Below are positions 41,781-49,984 of a DNA stretch of 64,000 bases, piece by piece. The position numbers and the translations under genes were made by a program. Each line of letters opens with the position of its first letter. Position 1 is the first letter of the stretch. Below the pieces are notes generated by a model, which saw nothing but the letters and a program-made list of their open reading frames with translations, was not told where the DNA came from and did not search any database. The DNA is from Streptomyces tibetensis (lineage in GTDB: Bacteria; Actinomycetota; Actinomycetes; Streptomycetales; Streptomycetaceae), in contig NZ_SZVW01000007.1 of assembly GCF_007655005.1 (NCBI RefSeq), positions 1 to 64,000 on the forward strand, in the 5' to 3' direction.

Positions 41781-44282
41781 ATGGCGCAGCCGCAACCGTC
41801 CATGCAGGAGCTGATACGGCAGCGCGGCCGGGCCGGTTTCGTCGGCCGCTCCGCCGAACGCGCCGCCTTCCGCGCCAACTTCGCGACCGCCCCGCACGAC
41901 GAACGCCACCGTTTCCGCTTCCACGTGCACGGCAACGCGGGAGTCGGAAAGACCTTCCTGCTGAGGGAGTTGGAGCAGACCGCCCGCGAACACGGCGCGC
42001 TGACGGCGTACGTCGATGACAGTGCGGGCAGCGTGCCGGAGGCGATGGCGGAGATCAGCCGCCAGTTCGCCGCCCAGGGGCGGCGGTTGAAGGAGCTGGA
42101 CCGCCTGCTCGCCGCGCACCGCGAACACCGGCACGAGGCGGAGCTGGCCGCACTGGCCGTCCTGGGCACCGGGCCGGAGGAGACCGGCCCCTCCACGGGA
42201 GGCCGGATGGTGGCACGGGCCGGCGTGGTCGCGGCCGGGATGGTGCCGGTGGTCGGGCCGCTGGCCGGGATGCTGGACGCGGAGCAACTCGCGGGCGTCG
42301 CGGACCGGTTGCGGGCGAGCCTCATCGCCCGCTTCCGCAACCACGAGGACCTCCGGCTGGTCCTCACCCCTGAGCAGGTGCTCACCCCGGTGCTCCTGCG
42401 CGAGCTGGCGGACTCGGACGCGCCCTGGATCGCCCTCTTCCTGGACACCTACGAGCGGACGGGTCCGTACCTGGACCCCTGGCTGCACGAGACGATGACG
42501 ACGGACCGCCACGGCGGCGTGCCCGCCACGACGGTGGTGGCCACGGCGGGCAGGACGCCCCTGGACCCGGCGCGCTGGGGCGGACTGGCGGACTTCGTGG
42601 CGGACTTCCCGCTGGTCCCCTTCACGGAGCCGGAGGCACGCGGCCTGCTGGCCGCCAAGGGCGTGACGGCCGAACCGGTCGTCGAGGAGGTGCTGCGCCT
42701 CACCGGCGGCCTCCCCGTCCTGGTCTCCACCCTCGCCGAGTCGCGCCCCACCGCCCCGGACGACGTGGGCGACCCGAGCGCGACGGCCGTGGACCGCTTC
42801 CTGAAGTGGGAGGAGGACCCGGTCCGGCGGGCCGCTGCCCTGGCCTGCGCGCTGCCGAGGTGGCTGGACGGCGATGTGTTCCGGGCCGCTGTCGACGTCC
42901 CACCGGGCCAACTCGAGTCCCTCTACGCGTGGTTGCGGGGGATGCCGTTCGTCGGAGAGCGCGGCGGGGGACGGCTGCGCTACCACGACGTAGTACGGGC
43001 GCCGATGCTGCGCGCGGAACGCCGCAGGGCACCTCGGGAGTGGGCGCAGCGGCAGCGGCGCCTGGCGGGCACGTTCCGCCAGTGGCGGGAGGAGGCCGGG
43101 CGGGGAGTGGCCGATACCTGGCTGGACGACACCTGGCGGGACCTGCGCCAGGCCGAGTTCTACCACCTGCTCTGCGCCGGTGAACGAGAGGCGCTGCCCC
43201 AGGCGTTGCGGGACTTCGTCCCTGCCTGCGGCGCCGGCGAGGTCATGGCCGTGCGGTGGGCACGCGTGCTGGTGGACGCCGGGCAGGACGCGGATCTCCA
43301 ACCGGTGGCCGAGTGGGGAACCGACCTGACGGCGGCACTCGACGCGGAGGGCATCGCCGCCGCGCTGGGGCTGCTCCTGCGCCGGGCGGTACTCGACGCT
43401 CGGACCCAGGCCCGCGCCCGCCTCGTACGGGGCGACGAGCTGCGCGGCGAGGGCGCGTACGCGCAGGCCCTCACCGAGTACGACCAGGCCGTCGCACTCG
43501 ATCCGGACCTGACCCTCGCCTACCGGCACCGGTCCGGGATCCGGGGCGACCTCGGCGACCACGACGGGGCGATCGCCGACCTGGACCGGGCCGTCGCGCT
43601 GGACCCGGGCAACGCCTGGTACGTCGCACTGCGCGGGGAGCACCACCGGATCGCCGGACGCGACGCGGAGGCGATCCGGGACCTGACCGAAGCGGTTCGC
43701 CTCGACCCCGCCTCCGCGTTCGCCTGGGCCTCCCGGGGCGCCACGCACGAGCGTGCCGGAGACCAGGAAGCGGCCCTCGCCGACCTCGGACGGGCACTGG
43801 ACCTCGACCCGGACTACGCGTGGGCGCTCGCCCGTCGCGCCCGGGTATGGCGGGCACGGGGCGACTCCCGCCGCCAACTGGCCGACCTCGACCGGGCGTT
43901 GGCCCAGAGCCCCGACTGGCCCTGGGCCCGCTGCGAACGCGGCGACGCGCTGCGGGTCGCGGACCGCGACGAGGAGGCGGTCGCCGACCTGGACATCGCA
44001 CTGGCCCTGGATCCCACGTACACGTCGGCCTACGCGAGCCGGGGCGAGTCCCTGGCCCGACTGGGCCGCCACGCCGACGCCCTGGCCGACCTGAACAAAG
44101 CGGTGGAGATGCGCCCGGGGTACGTCTGGGCACTGTGCCGCCGGGCTGTTCTGCACGCGGTCACGGGAAGGCCGGACGAGGCCCGGGCGGATGTGGAACG
44201 CATACGGGAACTGAATTACGGGGCGCTGGAACGCCTTGCGGATACCGACCGCGCGGTACTGGGGCCGTTCATCGGCAGGTGA
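41781..44282 (+). CDS. STAND-like ATPase with C-terminal TPR array
   Basis: The 833-residue protein has GFVGRSAERAAFRANF and Walker A HGNAGVGKTFLLREL (about residues 49-63), followed by ATPase landmarks APWIALFLDTYERTG (Walker B region) and TVVATAGRTPLDP (sensor), then a winged-helix-like segment. Residues about 565-820 are seven or so 34-residue TPR units with the pattern GDxxxAIADLDRAVALDPGNA. This is the STAND layout of ATPase plus sensor repeats, used in signalling and in some defence proteins. No effector domain is visible at either end. ATG 41781 has GAGGGG nine bases upstream; an ATG 42 bases earlier is weaker. Confidence 0.7.
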   Translation: MAQPQPSMQELIRQRGRAGFVGRSAERAAFRANFATAPHDERHRFRFHVHGNAGVGKTFLLRELEQTAREHGALTAYVDDSAGSVPEAMAEISRQFAAQGRRLKELDRLLAAHREHRHEAELAALAVLGTGPEETGPSTGGRMVARAGVVAAGMVPVVGPLAGMLDAEQLAGVADRLRASLIARFRNHEDLRLVLTPEQVLTPVLLRELADSDAPWIALFLDTYERTGPYLDPWLHETMTTDRHGGVPATTVVATAGRTPLDPARWGGLADFVADFPLVPFTEPEARGLLAAKGVTAEPVVEEVLRLTGGLPVLVSTLAESRPTAPDDVGDPSATAVDRFLKWEEDPVRRAAALACALPRWLDGDVFRAAVDVPPGQLESLYAWLRGMPFVGERGGGRLRYHDVVRAPMLRAERRRAPREWAQRQRRLAGTFRQWREEAGRGVADTWLDDTWRDLRQAEFYHLLCAGEREALPQALRDFVPACGAGEVMAVRWARVLVDAGQDADLQPVAEWGTDLTAALDAEGIAAALGLLLRRAVLDARTQARARLVRGDELRGEGAYAQALTEYDQAVALDPDLTLAYRHRSGIRGDLGDHDGAIADLDRAVALDPGNAWYVALRGEHHRIAGRDAEAIRDLTEAVRLDPASAFAWASRGATHERAGDQEAALADLGRALDLDPDYAWALARRARVWRARGDSRRQLADLDRALAQSPDWPWARCERGDALRVADRDEEAVADLDIALALDPTYTSAYASRGESLARLGRHADALADLNKAVEMRPGYVWALCRRAVLHAVTGRPDEARADVERIRELNYGALERLADTDRAVLGPFIGR

Positions 44283-44401
44283 ACATCGTGCGAATCAGCT
44301 GTGTGGGACGGAAATCGGGTCGTGACGGGCTGCGGGTCCGTCGGGTAATCTTCGAGCCAAGAGGCTTGTGGCCTGGTCGAGTTACTTCCGGGAGGTGTGC
44401 G

Positions 44402-44482
44402 ATGGTGCGGCGGCTGATCCCTGATGAATCCCACCACCAGTCGGCACACTCACTCCCGGGCCACAGCGTTCCCCGGTCCTAG
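44402..44482 (+). CDS. MicroORF, 26 residues, with strong ribosome site
   Basis: ATG at 44402 is preceded by GGGAGG at 44390-44395 with a six-base gap. The peptide begins MVRRLIPDESHHQSAH and ends SVPRS before TAG. It is rich in His, Ser and Arg and has no signal peptide. No family is recognised. It could be a leader peptide for the small gene that follows. Confidence 0.35.
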   Translation: MVRRLIPDESHHQSAHSLPGHSVPRS

Positions 44483-44555
44483 GCGCACCTGCCTGACCTT
44501 CCCCACCCTCCCCCTGTCTTTTTCCTCCACACCCCTGCATTCAGAGGAGGCATCG

Positions 44556-44690
44556 GTGTTCGACGAGCGCAAGGAAGCGGAAATGCGGCTGTACTCCGAG
44601 AAGTTGGCGCGAGAACTCGCACTGAAGAAGGAGCGCGAGGAGACCGACGAGCCGACCGAGACTCCTGAAACGCCCCTTGTCCAGAACTGA
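44556..44690 (+). CDS. Small acidic/coiled-coil protein, 44 residues
   Basis: GTG at 44556 follows AGAGGAGG with a five-base gap, a near-perfect ribosome site. The peptide starts VFDERKEAEMRLYSEKLARE and is a charged amphipathic helix followed by an acidic Thr/Glu/Pro tail. It is convergent with the DUF397/XRE pair, ending 3 bp from the DUF397 stop. I do not recognise a family. Confidence 0.5.
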   Translation: MFDERKEAEMRLYSEKLARELALKKEREETDEPTETPETPLVQN

Positions 44691-44693
44691 GAT

Positions 44694-44882
44694 TCAACGC
44701 CTCGCCGCGAACTCCACGAACTCGGACCAGGCACCGCCGGTGAACGCCAGTCGGGCGCCGTCCTTGTTCTTGGAGTCGCGGAGAAGAATGGCGGGCTGAG
44801 CTGTGGATATGGCGACCTCTACGCAATCGGGACCGTCGTTGCTGCTGTAACTGCTTTTGAACCAGTCGAGCTCAGTGGTCAC
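44694..44882 (-). CDS. DUF397 protein
   Basis: The 62-residue DUF397 protein shows the family pattern WFKSSYSSNDGPDCVEVA, ILLRDSKNKDGARLAF and a C-terminal WSEFVEF. These small proteins are encoded next to WhiJ-like XRE regulators and are thought to modulate them, with links to development and antibiotic production. The start overlaps the XRE stop by four bases (ATGA). Confidence 0.9.
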   Translation of the reverse strand: MTTELDWFKSSYSSNDGPDCVEVAISTAQPAILLRDSKNKDGARLAFTGGAWSEFVEFAARR

Positions 44883-45691
44883 GTCTCTTCTCCCAGTACT
44901 TTCTCAATGAAGGCCAGGGACTCCCGAGGTGAGAGGGCCTGGGCCCGGATCATTCCATAGCGCATGTCGAGGATCTGGGCTTCCCGGGGGTCGTCGATCA
45001 CGCGGTTGTGCAACTGGGCCTCGAAGTGCCCCAAGGTCCTGCCCTCCTGGAGCTTCAGCACCCGGAACGGACCTGCCATACCCGCGTGGTCCTCACGGTC
45101 CGTCGGCATGACCTGGATCGACACGTGCCGCAACGCGGCGACCGCCAACAGATGTTCGAGCTGTTGGCGGAGCACCATTCTGCCCCCGATCGGCCTCCGC
45201 AGCGTCGACTCTTCCTGGACAAACGTGATGAGCGGTCGCGGCAGGCGATCGAACACGGCCTTCCGCGCCATGCGCGCGGCGACGTGCCGCTCGATCTCGT
45301 CCTCGGTGAAGGCCGGGCGCCTCATGGCGTACAAGGCCTGGGCGTACTCCGGTGTCTGGAGCAGCCCGTGAATCTGGTGGTTGTCATAGGCCCCGAGCTC
45401 GACGGCCTCGTCCTCCAGCTTCGCCAGATCCCTCACCTTCTTCGGATACCGCGCCTTCTCCACGTCCTCCTTCATCGCGGAGAGCTTGCCGCAGGCCCCG
45501 AGCACCTCATCTGCCTTGTCGAGGAAGTCCGGCTTGGGGATGCGCCGGGCCCGCTCCACGGACGACACCATCTCCTCCCCGTACCCGATCGCCGAACCGA
45601 ACTCCGCCTGCTTCAGCCCGGCTGCCTCGCGCCACATCTTGATCTGCCGCCCGACCGTCCTGAGCACGGCCGCCGCTTCCTCGTCCTCCAC
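44879..45691 (-). CDS. WhiJ-like XRE regulator with DUF5753 domain
   Basis: The 270-residue protein has an N-terminal helix-turn-helix (IKMWREAAGLKQAEFGSAIGYGEEMVSSVERARR in pieces, residues about 12-45) and a DUF5753 sensor domain (IHGLLQTPEYAQALYAMRRP, RRPIGGRMVLRQQLEHLL, VSIQVMPTDREDHAGMAGPFRVL). Together with the overlapping DUF397 gene and the divergent ATP-binding protein, this is the standard Streptomyces three-gene module. GTG at 45691 has GGAGGGG upstream. Confidence 0.9.
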   Translation of the reverse strand: MEDEEAAAVLRTVGRQIKMWREAAGLKQAEFGSAIGYGEEMVSSVERARRIPKPDFLDKADEVLGACGKLSAMKEDVEKARYPKKVRDLAKLEDEAVELGAYDNHQIHGLLQTPEYAQALYAMRRPAFTEDEIERHVAARMARKAVFDRLPRPLITFVQEESTLRRPIGGRMVLRQQLEHLLAVAALRHVSIQVMPTDREDHAGMAGPFRVLKLQEGRTLGHFEAQLHNRVIDDPREAQILDMRYGMIRAQALSPRESLAFIEKVLGEET

Positions 45692-45804
45692 GCGTTCCCC
45701 TCCTGACGTACGAGCCGTACGACCCCGCCACGCGTCCGGACAGTCACGCTCCGTACCGAGGCCATTGCTGTTCAGGGTAGGGACGGGCGAGCACGCTGGG
45801 TGAC

Positions 45805-46239
45805 ATGAGTCGGAAATCCCTCGCTGAAATCAGCGCCCCCGTGCGCCACTTCACGATCCAGCTGTCCGCCACTCGAAGAGGTGCCCGACTGGCGCGCCTG
45901 CTCACCGAACGCCAGCTCGACGAGTGGGGTGAGCCCTACGAGGCTGCCGCGCAGGTGGTGGCGGAGCTGGCGTCCAACGCCGTGCTGCACGGCCACGTCC
46001 GGGGCAGGGACTTCCGTCTCGGGCTGAAGCTGCACGCCGACCACACGCTCCGTGTCGAGGTCACCGACGCGCGGGGCGACCGGATCCCGAGCGTCTCGGA
46101 ACCGGCGGAGCAGGACGCGGAGTCCGGCCGGGGTCTGTGGATCGTCGCGGCCTACGCGAGCCGTTGGGGAGTGGAGGAGGCACCTGCCCACGCCAAGACG
46201 GTGTGGGCCGAACTGCAGCCGGATCGCGGCCCGTCATGA
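45805..46239 (+). CDS. Anti-sigma-factor-like ATP-binding protein (RsbW/HATPase fold)
   Basis: The 144-residue GHKL-fold protein has QVVAELASNAVLHGHVRGRDF (N box with Asn/Asn), VEVTDARGDRIPS (G1 box) and SGRGLWIVAAYASRWGV (G2 box). Such proteins are stand-alone kinases or ATP-binding partners in WhiJ/AbaA-like modules. It is divergent from the XRE gene, separated by 113 bp that must hold both promoters. Confidence 0.87.
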   Translation: MSRKSLAEISAPVRHFTIQLSATRRGARLARLLTERQLDEWGEPYEAAAQVVAELASNAVLHGHVRGRDFRLGLKLHADHTLRVEVTDARGDRIPSVSEPAEQDAESGRGLWIVAAYASRWGVEEAPAHAKTVWAELQPDRGPS

Positions 46240-46464
46240 CCCGGCCGGTCCCGACGCCAAGAACCAAAGAACCGGGGAAAGAACCAACCCGCCCCCACCG
46301 CCCCCGCGGCTCACCCTCAGGGGTGAACATCGCCAACTCAACTGGCGTGGAAGGCAGTCGATGGTGCAGCGTCGGCGCAGACAACCCCACAAACGAATTC
46401 GGCCCCCGCCGGGACTGCCATCCCACTGCGAGGGCCTGATCACCTAGGAAGCAGACCCTTCCCG

Positions 46465-47307
46465 ATGACTGACCAGCACCCTAGCGCGCCCGCACGCGCG
46501 CAGTCCGGCACTTCCGGTGTCCAGCACGTGACGGAACGCCACGAGGACAACTTCACGGTGGTCGGCAACCACCTGGCCCAGCACCCGGACCTGTCACTCA
46601 CCGCGATCGGCCTGGCCGTCCACATCCAGTCGCTCCCGGCCGGAACCCCGATCGGCATCAAGGCGCTCACGGCCAAGTTCCAGGAGGGCGAGATCCGCAT
46701 CGCCGCCGCCCTGCGGGAACTGGAGACCCACGGTTACCTCACGCGCGCCAGGGAGCGTCTTCAATCCGGCCGAGTCGTAACCCGCACGGTCTCGTACAAC
46801 AAGCCCGGGACGACGATCCCGGAGCCTCGCCCGGTTTCCCCACCGCCCCGCCCGGTTTCCCCACCGCCCCGCCCGGTTTCCCCACCGCCCCGCCCGGTCT
46901 CCCCACCGCCCCGGACGGAAGTCCCGGCCGCGAAGCCCCACCGCACCGCCGCCGATCTCCTCACCGGCCTGCGTGCGGCCGACTCCCGCCTGCTGCTGAG
47001 CGAACGCGACGTACACCGCCTGGCCCCGCAGGTGTCAGCGTGGCTGGAGCGGGGCGTCCCGGTCACGGCGGTGGAACGGACGCTGACGTCGGGCCTGCCG
47101 CACGTGCCGATCAAGCACCCGGCAGCCTTCCTCGCCCACCGCCTGACCACCCTCCTCCCACCGGCCCTCCCAGCGGCCCCGCCCCACCCGGCACCCACCC
47201 CCCGCCCGGCCCCGCTCCAGACCTGCGACGGCTGCGAACGGGCCTTCCGGTCGGCGCACCCCGGTCGATGCCGAGACTGCCGCCCTGCCGAGCGGGACGC
47301 GGCCTAG
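46465..47307 (+). CDS. Winged-helix DNA-binding protein with Pro-rich repeats and C-terminal zinc ribbon
   Basis: The 280-residue protein has a winged helix at residues about 25-110 (NFTVVGNHLAQHPDLSLTAIGLAVHIQ, GIKALTAKF, LRELETHGYL), similar to the replication-initiator-like DNA-binding proteins common in Streptomyces. A linker with four PVSPPPR repeats follows, then a helical domain and a four-Cys knuckle (CDGCERAFRSAHPGRCRDC). The gene is preceded by 225 bp without other genes, in which I see no clear element. The role is unknown; autonomous or plasmid-derived origin is possible. Confidence 0.65.
   Translation: MTDQHPSAPARAQSGTSGVQHVTERHEDNFTVVGNHLAQHPDLSLTAIGLAVHIQSLPAGTPIGIKALTAKFQEGEIRIAAALRELETHGYLTRARERLQSGRVVTRTVSYNKPGTTIPEPRPVSPPPRPVSPPPRPVSPPPRPVSPPPRTEVPAAKPHRTAADLLTGLRAADSRLLLSERDVHRLAPQVSAWLERGVPVTAVERTLTSGLPHVPIKHPAAFLAHRLTTLLPPALPAAPPHPAPTPRPAPLQTCDGCERAFRSAHPGRCRDCRPAERDAA
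46829..46912. repeat. In-frame 21-bp tandem repeat (four copies)
   Basis: Four near-identical 21-bp units of the type CGGTTTCCCCACCGCCCCGC encode PVSPPPR four times in the linker of the winged-helix protein. Only one silent base (tttcc to tctcc) differs among the copies, so the expansion is recent. Confidence 0.85.
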
Positions 47308-47408
47308 ACATGCCGGGAACGAGTCATGGGGCCCGCGCCGTCTCCACGGTGCCCCGGGGCGTTCGCCGGTACCGTACGAGGAGCGAAGCACCAGCACCGG
47401 AGGTCACC

Positions 47409-47756
47409 GTGAGTGCTCAGAGCGACGGTCCGTACGCACCGCTGATCCCCATGCCTCAGCTGACCCCGGACGCCCTGCGTGATGCCGTCGCCCGGATCGC
47501 CCCGAGTCGGCTGCCCACGCTCACGCAGCACCTTTTCGAGGCCACCACCAACGCACAGCAGACCCAGAGCCTCGCCCCCCTGCGCGCCTTCGTGCATTCC
47601 TGGGCGGTCTTCGTCGCGATCGAACGACACCCCGTGCGGGCCGAGCGGCTGCGGGAGCTGGAACGGATCGTGGACGCCGGAGAAGAGGACCCTTCCGACG
47701 CCGTCGCCGAGATCCGCGCCATCCGGGAGGCGGCAGAGGCAGAGGCAGGGCTGTGA
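47409..47756 (+). CDS. DUF6247-like protein, possible antitoxin
   Basis: The 115-residue mainly helical protein has LTPDALRDAVARIAPSRLPTLTQHL, FVHSWAVFVAIERHP and a charged C-terminal helix (EDPSDAVAEIRAIREAAEAEAG). I recall this arrangement as DUF6247, often found before a small RelE-like gene. The GTG at 47409 follows GGAGG by six bases. Its stop overlaps the next start by four bases (GTGA). Confidence 0.6.
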   Translation: MSAQSDGPYAPLIPMPQLTPDALRDAVARIAPSRLPTLTQHLFEATTNAQQTQSLAPLRAFVHSWAVFVAIERHPVRAERLRELERIVDAGEEDPSDAVAEIRAIREAAEAEAGL

Positions 47757-48013
47757 CCGACTGGTCCTGGGAGTACAACCCGAGTGCCGAGTACGTGACG
47801 AACGGGCTGCCGCCCGGAGTCGTGGCGGAGGTCGAACGGCTCGCAGCCGAGTTGGCAGCGCTGGGCCATGACTCTGTGAGAGTCGGCAGGCCGTTCGGCC
47901 GGGAGGCGGGGCTGCGGGAGTTCGACCTGCTGGGCGGGCGCGGCTTCATCAGCTTTCTGGCCGTACCACGCCACGCGTCTGTCTACGTCTGCAACGTGAT
48001 CTGGTACGGCTGA
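47753..48013 (+). CDS. Small RelE/ParE-like protein, possible toxin
   Basis: The 86-residue protein begins WSWEYNPSAEYVTNGLPPGVVAEVERLAAEL and ends REFDLLGGRGFISFLAVPR and ASVYVCNVIWYG. The order (beta strand, two helices, then antiparallel strands with a closing VYV) is that of RelE/ParE-fold toxins. Sequence identity to known toxins is not obvious. Coupled translation with the helical protein before it supports a toxin-antitoxin pair, though the function is inferred. Confidence 0.5.
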   Translation: MTDWSWEYNPSAEYVTNGLPPGVVAEVERLAAELAALGHDSVRVGRPFGREAGLREFDLLGGRGFISFLAVPRHASVYVCNVIWYG

Positions 48014-48030
48014 CATCGACCCGTCGTTGA

Positions 48031-48600
48031 TCAGGACCGCACTGATGACTCCGAAGTCCAGCAACCCCCGGGACGAGTCTCAGGCAGCTCGCCCAAGTCC
48101 TTCTCCAGCAGCGTGAAGGACTTGGGCGTCCCGCCCGGCTGTGGCTTGCCCTCCTTGCGGCCCACGACGCGGTAACCGGCGCCCCGGTAGTAGGTGGTGA
48201 GCGGGACGTTGCCGGCCAGGCAGTCCAGACGTACGTAAGTCCGTCCGGCCGCGGCCACGCGGTGTTCCGCGGAGCGCAGCAGGCGTCGGCCCGTCCCGGG
48301 CGGGGCGGTGCTCCGGTCCACCATGAGCCGGTGCACGTACCCGGCCACGGGCGGCTGCGGGCCCCAGGCGGCCTCGTCCTCCCACCAGAGTTCCCAAGCG
48401 CCGGCGACGCGCCCTCCGGCCTCGGCCAGCCACACCTCGCCGTGGGTCATGACCCGGCGGAAGTGGGACTCGTCGAGCTCTCCCGGCTGCCACTGCCCGG
48501 TGATGCCCCGGGCCAGCATCCAGCGGGCCGCGTCGTCACGGAGGCGGACGAGGGTGGACAGATCGGCCTCGGTGGCCGGGCGTACGCGCAGATCGTTCAC
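48031..48600 (-). CDS. GNAT-family N-acetyltransferase
   Basis: The 189-residue GNAT protein has RVRPATEADLSTLVRLRDDA, the beta-4 strand GYVHRLMVDR, the CoA-binding loop PGTGRRLLRSAEHRVAAAG (GxGxxLL variant of the Q/RxxGxG/A motif) and RLDCLAGNVPLTTYYRGAGYRVVG. The acyl acceptor is not evident. The GTG start at 48600 is set by the conserved first strand. It converges with the RelE-like gene. Confidence 0.82.
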   Translation of the reverse strand: MNDLRVRPATEADLSTLVRLRDDAARWMLARGITGQWQPGELDESHFRRVMTHGEVWLAEAGGRVAGAWELWWEDEAAWGPQPPVAGYVHRLMVDRSTAPPGTGRRLLRSAEHRVAAAGRTYVRLDCLAGNVPLTTYYRGAGYRVVGRKEGKPQPGGTPKSFTLLEKDLGELPETRPGGCWTSESSVRS

Positions 48601-48757
48601 GCGGGGATCCTCGCACGTCTGTCCGATACTCCCGAGTGCTCAGAGCTACGGTCCGTGAGCCCGCCGTGAAGGCGGCGTTCCGGCCTCCGAACGCCCCGTC
48701 CGCGTTCGATTACAGTGCCTAGCTGTCGTACGTGTGGACGGTCCCTGGGAGGTCGAG

Positions 48758-49873
48758 GTGGGTGCGACTGCCGGCGCCGTCTGGGGCCGTACGGAGCAGC
48801 AGGACTTCCGCAGCCGGGTGCGGGGGACCCTGCTCGGCGTGGCCGTGGGAGACGCCCTGGGGACGCCCGTCGACGGGCTGACCATGCAGGCGATCCGGGA
48901 GGCGCACGGGGCGGAGGGCCTGGTGGACCTGGCCCCCGCCTACGGCAGACGCGGTGCCGTCACGCACCTCACCCAGCTCACCCTGTTCTCCGTCGACGGG
49001 CTGATCCGGGCCCAGGTGAGGCGGGACACCGGTGCCTGGCACCCGCCCACCGACCTGCACCGGGCGTATCTGCGCTGGGCCGCCACCCAGCGCGACTGGG
49101 GACCCGACGAGCGTCGCAAGGAAGACGGGTGGCTGGCGCGCGAGGAGTGGCTGTACGCGCGGCGGGACCCCAGCCGCACCCTGCTGCTGGGACTCGGCGA
49201 CCAGACCATGGGGACGCCCGAGGCGCCGAAGAACCCCGGCGAGGCCGGGCCGGAGGCAGCCGCCCGGTCGGCGCCCTTCGGGCTGCTCGTGGGCTGGGAG
49301 CCGCAGCTGGTCGCCCAGCTCGCCGTCGAGTGCGCCGCGCAGACCCACGGCCATGCCACGGCCTGCCTCGCGGCGGGCGCGTACGCCGTGATCGTGCATG
49401 CGCTGGCGCTGGGCGAGAGCCTCGACTCCGCCGTGCAGCGAACCCTCGGGCTGCTGGCCGCCTGGCCGGGGCACCAGCCGGTGTCGGACGCGCTGCAGCA
49501 CGCGCTGGGCGCCGTGCGCCAGGGCATGCCCGGCCCGGAGCGCGTGGCCGAGCTGGGCGGGGCGGGTACGGCCGAGGGGCTCGTCGCCGCCGCCGTGTAC
49601 TGCGCCCTCGTGGCCGCCGACGTCCGGCACGGGCTGTGTCTCGCCGTCAACCACGACGGCCCGTCCGCCGCCACCGCCGCGCTGACCGGCGGCCTGCTGG
49701 GTGCCCTGCACGGCGAGACGGCCCTCCCCCCGGCCTGGCTGGCCGAACTGGAAGGCCGCCCCACGATGCTGGAACTGGCCGACGACTTCGCGATGGAGAT
49801 GACCCAGGGCCCGGCCCTGCACGGCCCCGGCGGCTCGTCCCCGGGCTGGCTCGCCCGCTATCCGAGAGCCTGA
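48758..49873 (+). CDS. ADP-ribosylglycohydrolase family protein
   Basis: The 371-residue all-helical protein has VRGTLLGVAVGDALGTPVDGL near the N-terminus, VTHLTQLTLFSVDGLI, THGHATACLAAGAYAVIVHAL and a C-terminal VNHDGPSAATAALTGGLLGALHG. The last carries the Asp residues that bind the two Mg ions in DraG-like enzymes. The usual DxxxxT metal site is altered at one position (THLTQLT for T-D-D). It would remove ADP-ribose from proteins or other targets. GTG 48758 is chosen as GGGAGG is six bases upstream; GTG 48734 is in frame and possible. Confidence 0.8.
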   Translation: MGATAGAVWGRTEQQDFRSRVRGTLLGVAVGDALGTPVDGLTMQAIREAHGAEGLVDLAPAYGRRGAVTHLTQLTLFSVDGLIRAQVRRDTGAWHPPTDLHRAYLRWAATQRDWGPDERRKEDGWLAREEWLYARRDPSRTLLLGLGDQTMGTPEAPKNPGEAGPEAAARSAPFGLLVGWEPQLVAQLAVECAAQTHGHATACLAAGAYAVIVHALALGESLDSAVQRTLGLLAAWPGHQPVSDALQHALGAVRQGMPGPERVAELGGAGTAEGLVAAAVYCALVAADVRHGLCLAVNHDGPSAATAALTGGLLGALHGETALPPAWLAELEGRPTMLELADDFAMEMTQGPALHGPGGSSPGWLARYPRA

Positions 49874-49909
49874 GCCGGCCCCTGCCCATGCGGGCGGGCG
49901 ACCACCCCT

Positions 49910-49984
49910 GCCGGGGGAGTGGCCGCCCGGTGGTGGCTCAGTCCCTTGCCGGGGAGTGGCCCGACGGTGGTGGGATCAGTCCTT
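49910..49984. repeat. Imperfect 37-38 bp tandem duplication covering the symporter 3' end
   Basis: Two copies lie head to tail at 49910-49947 and 49948-49984, each starting GCCGGGG(G)AGTGGCC and ending TCAGTCC(C)TT. The second copy contains the TGA stop and last codons of the leftward symporter gene; the first is a decayed copy outside the gene. Confidence 0.75.

Noticed and set aside
41169-44156. 995-residue leftward reading frame opposite the ATPase-TPR gene
   Set aside because: It is a GC-rich antisense shadow. Only the DUF2165 part (from 41681) has family signatures.
46829-46912. CRISPR-like repeats
   Set aside because: The 21-bp units are contiguous without spacers and in frame within a gene. 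None of the other arrays in the window has spacers either.
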